From Sinohyriopsis cumingii (taxonomy: Eukaryota; Mollusca; Bivalvia; Unionida; Unionidae), in the NCBI GenBank assembly GCA_028554795.2, contig CM068831.1, positions 29,664,659-29,728,658 on the forward strand: 64,000 nt of DNA, in the 5' to 3' direction. The position numbers were made by a program, and so were the translations under genes. Positions 55,940 through 64,000 of this stretch are shown piece after piece. Below the pieces are notes generated by a model. It was not told the origin of the DNA, searched no databases, and saw nothing but the letters and a program-made list of their open reading frames with translations. Within the stretch, counting starts at the first letter, position 1. Every line of letters begins with the position of its first letter.

Positions 55940-56156
55940 TCAATGACTTGATTTTTTATAGGTAGGCTATTACAGTTGACCTTTTACTATTGGAATGCAT
56001 TTCGTTATGTAAACATTAATTTCTTGCAGATTACAAAAAAACTAGAGCCAATTTTGCAATTTGACTGTCATATTCGTGTTCAGCACATAAAAATTGATAA
56101 GAATTGACTAATTTTATTTCGGTAACATGACTTTTGTAAAAATTTGTTGTCCAGTG

Positions 56157-59100
56157 TAATTACAAGCAGGCTTTGTGTTAAAAGAAATCTGATAGAACCA
56201 CCTGCATGGTGATAATACAATCATAATATGAAGAATAGGTATAATGGTCTTTTTTGAACACTGGTTACGTTACCACAATGATCTTACTGGCATTTCCGAT
56301 AACAAACTAAAGCAGTCAGAAATAGATTAGCTTTCTTTCAATGTATGCTCATTGTTGTTTCATAATTCTCTCGAGCAATGAGAGTATTGTCTGCAATATC
56401 AGATAAGACAGAAACGTGACCTGTGTGAATGTGGAAACAAATCACATGTTTTCATAGCCTTCTTTACGAATACTTCTCCCATTGTCATTGCCTGATGAAA
56501 TTCGGAAGTATCGCCGAAACTCCGCCCTGAAAAGCAAGGGGTTTTCCCTAATTTTTCGACTAAATGGTTAAGGATATCGTATATACTTACATTTAAGACT
56601 TTTCACTCACATACGAATGTATAGAGAGAGGGAGAGAGAGATACTGGCGATATTTTGTGGGCATTATGATAATTTGTTTACAACGATAAATTTTGGTACG
56701 CTTCATAAAGCTAGTCGAGTTTGAGAAAGAGTCGATAAAAAGTTCAGTATAAATAATTGCTTTATAAAACAGGTCTTCATTCAATAATGATTTCACATTA
56801 TCTGTACAAAAATGTTGTCACAGTCAATTAAATGTAATGTTAATAAATATCCACATGTTTCACATCTTGTATGATTACATGGAAAACGGGAATACAGTAT
56901 TAACTAAATGTATATAGGTTATAGCACCAGGAATTCAACATTAGGCCGCCTTGTTCAAATTTAAAACGACATAAACACAATGTTTAAATTGTCAAAAGTT
57001 TTAACAAGATAGAGTCTTATAGGGACTCGATGGTTTAAGACTACGATCAACACAAAAGTAATTAACACTCCAAAATATCTTGGGATTATCGCCTGAAATG
57101 GTAACTTAAAAATATAATTTGGTTTCACATTAGAAATTTCTAGCTTACATTGATGACATCCAGTGCACCTTCTATAAATTGTTTTAAATAGTTGACCTGA
57201 AATGTGACCATATTGCCTCCAATAGGAAACAACACTACGATGTAGGTTTAAAATTGTGGATCTTTGTGGCCTCTAACGGAAATGAACTGTTTACACAACA
57301 TTTTAATTTCTAACATGTGGTTTGGAATGGCCAACGTCTACTTATCTGCTGACCACATAGGGTAGAAAGCAAAGTAAGCGGTGCTAAACAGAGAGAGAGA
57401 GATAGAAAGAGAGATATAGAGAGACACAAAGAGAGAGTGGGTAAGATAAAGAGAGAGTGAGAGAAAGAGAAAGTAAAAGTATAAGAGTTTAAGAATTATT
57501 CAGATGAAAATATGAGTTAACACCATTTATTACAAAACAAATATTTGTTAAGGAAGACTCGCTTGCTCAAACGAAGAGAGAGGATTTGAGCACGTCACTC
57601 TTCATGCACAAAAAATAAGGTAAAATATTGGCTTGATCCTATCACCTCATGGCTTTTTTGCAACTGTTATATGAAATCTGAAATTATCTGAAGAAGCAGA
57701 AGGATACGGTATATGAAATTGTGTTTAAAACCTGAAAATCTAGCAGTCCTTTATATGTTTGTGTTTATGCATACAGCGCAAACTGTACAGCTTCAGTACC
57801 ACTTATGCTCTCCGTTATTGTAACCGTGTCAAATTTCATTAATTATGCCATATTTAGTACTGTTTGACCTAACCGAATCAGATAATGTGTGTATATTTTT
57901 AAAGGCTTTTTTTCATTTACTTTATGAATTTCACGGTATGTAGTGATTTATTCATCATCTCTGGCAGCTAGACTTAATCTAATTTATATTTAGTTTGTGT
58001 AAGAAAAGATGTAATTGATCACCTTACGATGCGTGACTTTCGTGAGGATCGGGCCGCCTGCTCATCGTTCATAGGGCTGTCCAGAGTCTGAATTATATCA
58101 GTGCTACAAGTAGCTGTTCACAATAATAATATCCACCAACCCCAGAGGATTTTTATAAACTTGAGCCATGTCGACCTCAGTTTCACCTTTAGCTTCGCGG
58201 AAGCTGCGTCACTACCCAAGATATAAGTTTATTGGATCGGCACAGGGTGCGGCGTTAATCGGTCTAGTTAAAAATAAGACCTGATCATACTCGATTGAGT
58301 AGCGGCGGGCAGAGCTTTGCCTCATTTTTTCTCCTGCCAGGGTCACTCCAAGGTGGTCGAACCGTTCCGAAAACTGATGCATTGGTTTGAAGTTCCTAAT
58401 GGTAGCTATACGGCATATTTTATGCATCTTATCTGTAATAGGCTAGGGTTTATATCACACTTCACATTCCACAGCAAAATAATACATCTGAGTCGACCTA
58501 GCCTTCATGGACTATGTTGAGCAGTTAGGCAATCACGAGTTTCAACTGCGCACAGGCCTTTGCTCGTGCGCCGTTGCTTGGCCCTCGTATTTTCATTGTC
58601 GCATGCCATACAAAGCTAAGTATCCGTAACCAACCCTGTCGTTAACAGCCCTGCACTGACATCGCGTACCAATTTATGAACCTATGTCGGTGTACATTGC
58701 ATTATTTCATTACGTATGGCGCCTGTCATCACTCTGTTCTACCTAGAAATAACCATTCACACATACGGTGGGTCTTTATCTTGCTGGTGTATGCAGTACA
58801 ATATATATTTCTCATACATATGTGTTCCGCTACGATTTGGGACAGCTTGTGTAGGGGCCTGCGCCAATTTTCAAGACATATTCTTTTTCTAAGATTCATC
58901 CAATTGGATTGGTCCATGCTTCTTATAACTGTTCATTTTTTTTATTTTGATAGTATCTCATTGTCTCTGGTTCTGTCATTCTTTCAGACTCTTCAGTTTT
59001 TTATTGTTCGTCTGTCTGTTTGTCTGTCTCTCTCTCTCTATCTATTTAGACTTGAGTGTTTGAGTGTTATACGTGTGTATCTCGTTTCCCTGTAAGTTCT

Positions 59101-60861
59101 CAGGCAACATGGACATAACCAAAACGCTTGTCTTATAAGTAGAATAGTATAAATGTTGCCATTTTTGAGTATTTCATCAAATAAAGATGACTGTGGCAAA
59201 GAAAAAAACATGTATATTTGCATCAAGAGAGGTGCAGCTTTACGTACCTAAACCATTTAAATACGCTCATGCACAACTCATTATATATTTAAGCAAAAGA
59301 CCATATGTCGACCAGCAATCCCTCATCTGGCTTACACTTTCCTTTGGATAATTTTAACAACAGTACTTGTAATTTTTTATAAATAGAAATCAAACCTTTG
59401 TTTCAGATATAATTAATATTTTTGCTGGCCTGATATCACATGTACAGGTTTCTGACACTGTTATATAATAAAGATTTTTTGTCAACATTTGCAAACTTTA
59501 TAAAACAAGTTAAACATGTAATTAATAACATGCCAATGTCTTATGATCAAAGTAGTTATAGTTGAATGAATTAATGGCAAAACCTTCAGTAAACTAGTAT
59601 TCGCTAGTTGTATCATATTTTTGTTATTTTATTTCAATAGTAATTCTAATTCAAAATATGAACTCCGACCCTCAGCAGACATTTTGGCAATATGCTGACA
59701 GAAAATCAAAAATGCACTTATGCAATATGATTTATTTATTATTTTCTCATTCTTTTCCCCGTTAACTTTACATTGTCAGAATGGTTCAGTATTAGCCGAT
59801 ACTGAACTCGCGCGGCAATGCACATATAGCATGCACCTGCATAAAGGAACTACTTTCTATTGTAAACAAATAATGGACTCAGACGCTAGCACTTTTGATT
59901 ATTACACAAATCATGTACACTCACGTAACAGGCCCTTTAGGTTGTAGTTGTTTAAATTTGTTTATGAATGAACTAAAACAGATGTTTCGTGGACTGACAC
60001 ATACCAGCTGATTTGGCACATTCCGCGTTGATACAATGTTACGGATTTAGGCTAGCTACATATATAACAGAAGCAAAATAAGGTCCTTACAAATAACACA
60101 CAAGTGATAAGTCATATACTCTCTTCTTTAGCTGGTGATAAGAATGGCAAAATAAAATATACTTACAGTTTTACATCCTGAATTTCCTTAAAATGTATTT
60201 TCTTAATTCTGCAAATCCGAATTACATCAGCCATGTCATAGGTTTTCAATCTGGATTACACATTTCGAAATTGTGCTGTAATTTCGATGATAAGTGGAAT
60301 TGCATCCTCCTTACTGCACTCAAAATGAAATAAGCATTAAATTCCATAGCGTCTTTTTGATAATTGCAATTGAAAGACTTCATATTTGTCCCACATTATG
60401 ATTTCAAACATTCAATGACAGAAACAGAAACACATTTGCAGATGTCAACACGCTTCTCCCTAGCTTATTAAATCTCATGTATTTCATGTTTAGTCGTCAC
60501 ATACAAATCCAGTCCATAATCAAGAAATTTCCTAAAATCGAGAAAAATACCAAGATCTATTCATTCCAGACCAAATGGAAAAGTTGCTGCAATGTACATT
60601 CATTCACAATATGACTCCAAATTTCAATTTTAACTAGACACGCCATTTTCTTTCGAAAGTTATGTTGAGCGCGCGACTAAGTTCAAATTTATCTGGGCGG
60701 AGTTATGTGCGCAGTAATATGTTGATTTGTGTAATGATGAATATGCGCTTGTACATTTATTTTGGAATACGGCATACATTCATTTATGTTGTTTCTTGTA
60801 GTGTATTGTGTTTATATAATTAAACCTTAGGTAGAATTGAACAAATGAGAATATAATAAAA
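56157..60861. other. gene-free stretch
   Basis: No gene supported. 58020-58650 is GC-richer than its surroundings and may be an old repeat, but no coding motif is visible on either strand. A 75-codon frame at 59720-59947 follows a weak acceptor (ttgtcag) and is not convincing. Confidence 0.5.
57389..57476. repeat. (GA)-rich microsatellite
   Basis: Interrupted GA/GAGA tract of about 85 bases. Confidence 0.9.
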
Positions 60862-60986
60862 AGGTTACTGTATTTGTATGGGAAAATATGAACTCGTTTT
60901 GTCGGAAGAATATACTGCACTGCCAAGGTCGTGCAGTATTCCATCCCAAAACTCGTTCATATTTTCCCATACAAATGCAGTAACCT
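60862..60986. mobile_element. 125-bp near-palindromic MITE-like hairpin
   Basis: Left arm aggttactgtatttgtatgg to about 60901 pairs with the right arm (ccatacaaatgcagtaacct, ending 60986) over about 40 bases with few mismatches. The inner atactgcac...gtgcagtat extends the pairing almost to the centre. Such whole-length palindromes are typical of foldback MITEs. A target duplication is not clear. Confidence 0.65.
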
Positions 60987-61881
60987 ATAATTATTGAGTA
61001 CATATAAACCTAAAAATGCATTTCTAGTGCAATTCAAATGTCCATAAAAACATATTGCACGCACAGATGGCCTAATGATTTTTCATCAACATTACTTAAA
61101 CCTAACACCTATTAATTGAGTTTCCTATCGATTTGGTCAGAACAAATGAGTCGCACATTTCACTAATTTGGTCATTCGTCATGTGGTGTATCTTTGCGAC
61201 TTACGAACCAAGTAATTTCCGTTGATATTGTTAGTATGCAAAAATCAAATTATTATAATCGACATAGAAAATGATGCAAGAATAATGACTTTCTTTTTAT
61301 GACTGCCACAACAGATTTCTCTGGTGTATTGCTAGAGTCATGAACTTGATGAAAGTGAAACATGGAAACATTCTAATAGATCGAAATATTTAATTATCCT
61401 CTGGTGGTGTATCGTACAAACAAATGTTTGATGAAAGTTCATACTGAACTCCACAGAAGGAAGTGATGTTGCATGTTAGGTTTACTCGATATAGGTGACT
61501 ATTAAAACGGTACATTCGCATGTCAGTTTCGATAAAATAGTATTGCATTTCATAAAGCCTCGAGTGCAATATAGGAATGCCTTTACAACAACAGGTATAA
61601 CATCATTTTAGAATGGATCAAAAGATGTGGATTTTCCGCACTCCAGAAGGAGAGAATTCAAATATTTGATTGTACTCGGAGTAATGAAACGTGAGCTTGT
61701 ATCAAACTGTACAATTTCGCATGTGATTGCACACACACTGGTCACAAACCATTTCATTCTGTCAAATCTTTTCACCAGTATACTTACCTACACTATAATT
61801 TATTACACAATACCTTCAATTCTTTTCCTTACAGATTTATTTACCCACAATGAACATTATACATGGAAAGGAAATTTAATG

Positions 61882-61962
<81 letters not shown>

Positions 61963-64000
61963 GTATATGTGGAAACAATAAAATCATACTTTTAAGTCTG
62001 AATTAAACACAAACGCACCACTCCAATGCATGAGAGAATAACGATACTGATTTAAATCAATTTCGTGTAAGTACAAATGAAGAGATGCACTTTCATAGGC
62101 ATGCAGATAGCACCTAAAACTATTACTTGTAAACAAATGTTATATAATAAAATTATCAAAGTAAGTATACAATTCTAAGCACATATACACCAGCATTCAT
62201 CTTTTCTCTTTGTGTTTTATGTTTGTTTTATAAACAAATTATTTATTTAAAGCCTAAATTGAACTGACATCGTTAAAGAGTACATCGAAAACATTGATAA
62301 TCAAATAAATATGTTTCGTTGTTTTAGCAAGGCAATACATATTTTTGACAAGTTGTTGTTCCATATACATGAATATTGGTTATATTCAAAAATTTTATTT
62401 TAATTTAGGCTTTTCTTGAAGCAACTGAAACCATTAAACCACCTGACTTACATTACAAGCACATAAATACAAATATAAGAAAGACTCTACATCTATGCAG
62501 TGAACCATAACACACTAATTCTGATTTACACGTTTAATACGAAAGTATTTCATAAACCCTGTATGTTTCTTATTCATGTTTGAACTATAACACTTATCAA
62601 ACTCATTGTAAATACTTGAAGTGCTTTCAAGACATACTTTAAACATTAACTGTAAGTTGCTGACCAAACGAAATGTAAAAACGTTATACAGTTTGTTATA
62701 TTTAATTAACTAATGCTAAAGTATTTAGATTCATCATCATGATCTATATGTCCATAGTATTTAAACTTATATTCCTATTCCCCATGTAAATGAAAACTTG
62801 TGAAATGTAAACATTCAAAATGTATGCAAAGTCCAAACTTTAAGAAAACATCAAATCAAATATTGCACTTTGTGCAATAAATCGTTTGTGTTGAAATAAC
62901 TGAATATATTAACCAATTGGACTTCGTATATGTTAGGAGAATTGGATAGCAGTATGTCAACTAATATAATTAAATTAAGGACAACAATGCGAACAATTAG
63001 GTGCGAATAATAAACAGTATGTATAACAATACAGATAAATTACACTACAAACAATTTCTTAAAATGTTTACTGTGGAGGAAGATTTATTTAACTTTTTGT
63101 AAGATTGTATACAATTTGTAACTGTTTTCCGTCTCTGTAGTGATAAAAATCTATATTGATATTAACCCTACCCCCCACCTTGAGGTTTCTTTAAAATCAT
63201 TTATTGTACATTCATTGGGTGTTTTGGTTATATTTCTGACAGACATTTTGTGTTCATGTAACTGCTGCGCTGGAAACTGGTTGTTGAAATTAGACGAACT
63301 TGTAATTACATTGACTTCATTCATTAAAAGATACTTAAAGTGTGTATACAATGAAGACTGACTCTGATAATATATCACTGGACTGATTGTCATATTTGTT
63401 TATTTTTGAAGTAATGTATATATTGCAAACATGTGTAGGAAGCCGCCTATATGAAACATAGATTGGGCTTATAATTACTATTTAGATATTTGGTAGTATG
63501 TAATTGTATAATCTTCTGGATACTGACGGAAGAGATTCATAACAAGTATATTGTTTTCTTGTATTAAATTTTATTTGTAAACTATCTGAGATCTTCTCAT
63601 CTATCTAGTTGCGGACTTATCTTTTTGATAGGGTAACAACACCTAGGTTTGCTAAAAAATCCTTTTCATTAGAGAAGCTTCTAAGACGCTTTCACATCAC
63701 CGATGGCTATTCTAAGAAACATCAAACCACGTGGCAGGTAAAATTAACGAAAACACAATGGAAGAAAACATAACACGATTGCTTCACACAGACTGAATAT
63801 ATTTATTTTTTGATTAAAGTCGAAAGCTAATTGGAATAATATTTAAGGCTTGCCTAGCAAATATTATTTTATCGTTGTGGATCTCCAATTTCGAAGTGGT
63901 TTCAACGCAACAGATGTAAATTCTCAATGCTACATTTAAAAGCCGTTGAACATATTATTTTTTTACACCAGCGCAACCTTGGTCTACGATGATACGTTTT
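60987..64000. other. gene-free AT-rich stretch
   Basis: No gene supported on either strand. A 73-codon frame at 63140-63361 after gtctctgtag has a hydrophobic Cys-rich middle but no further exon evidence. Confidence 0.5.
61885..61970. repeat. (AT)n microsatellite
   Basis: About 72 bases of AT followed by a short degenerate GTATAT tail. Confidence 0.97.

Larger units (their letters stand above)
53757..56156 (+). mobile_element. complete 2.4-kb DNA transposon with intact gene
   Basis: Imperfect inverted repeats define it. The outer end is cactggtcaaca at left and the complement cactggacaaca at right. The inner block gaacacgaatat and attggctct recur inverted, giving arms of about 110 (53757-53866) and 121 bases (56036-56156). 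The flanks carry TAA on both sides. Between them lies one TATA-driven, uninterrupted 562-codon gene. An intact gene inside recognisable TIRs suggests a young or still mobile copy. A 3-bp duplication and long divergent TIRs do not settle the superfamily; PIF/Harbinger-like target choice (TWA) is one possibility. Confidence 0.75.

Noticed and set aside
58020-58650. GC-richer block considered as an RNA gene or SINE
   Set aside because: No tRNA-like boxes, stems or tail could be identified by eye.
59720-59947. 75-codon frame with Cys pairs after an ag acceptor, resembling an Ig-like exon
   Set aside because: Weak acceptor, no phase partner and no clear Ig core residues.
63140-63361. 73-codon frame with a hydrophobic Cys-rich core after gtctctgtag
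   Set aside because: No neighbouring exon or family recognised; the window ends soon after.

Overview
This is an AT-rich animal genomic window with intron-containing genes, long (TA)n and (GT)n microsatellites and many transposable elements. An I/Nimb-type LINE, Polinton/Maverick elements and a lineage-specific immunoglobulin-superfamily (IgSF) receptor suggest an invertebrate, most plausibly a lophotrochozoan such as a mollusc. The sequence alone does not fix the species. No rRNA, tRNA or CRISPR was recognised.

Layout. (1) 1-8.5 kb: a LINE-related fragment, microsatellites, and a full-length but decayed I/Nimb-like LINE (2718-8464) with a perfect 12-bp target-site duplication. (2) 10.1-29.5 kb: a split gene for a membrane receptor. 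It has a signal-peptide/Ig exon (10148), an Ig exon (20217), a third extracellular exon (24907), three homologous 51-nt mini-exons (25584, 26905, 27871), a transmembrane exon (28475) and a cytoplasmic exon (29046-29511) with 42-nt YxxP repeats. All internal junctions I could place have compatible phases. Its introns hold a decayed Polinton-like/adintovirus-like provirus (about 12.0-19.7 kb) and a separate DNA polymerase B remnant (21.5-23.7 kb). (3) 30-37.3 kb: no gene seen. (4) 37307-52070: a Polinton/Maverick with about 295-bp terminal inverted repeats (TIRs) that are about 95% identical by eye. It carries remnants of polymerase B, packaging ATPase, integrase, penton, major capsid and adenain-like protease, plus several small genes. 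Nearly every gene has a frameshift or nonsense codon, and polymerase B has lost its catalytic part. (5) 52.5-53.2 kb: candidate Ig-like, transmembrane and terminal exons of another receptor gene. (6) 53757-56156: a complete 2.4-kb DNA transposon with imperfect TIRs, a TAA duplication and an intact 562-codon gene. (7) 56.2-64 kb: no gene supported; one MITE-like hairpin and microsatellites.

Most interesting signal. The Maverick carries replication-dependent histone mRNA 3' ends: a 6-bp stem, a TTTC loop and a purine-rich downstream element. They follow edge genes and sit inside both TIRs, facing outward. A central gene (42549) encodes a protein whose N-terminus looks histone-fold-like and whose tail is K/S/P-rich like histone H1. 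Together these suggest a viral lineage that borrowed histone-type gene expression and perhaps histone-like DNA packaging. The signals are read directly; the biology is inference.
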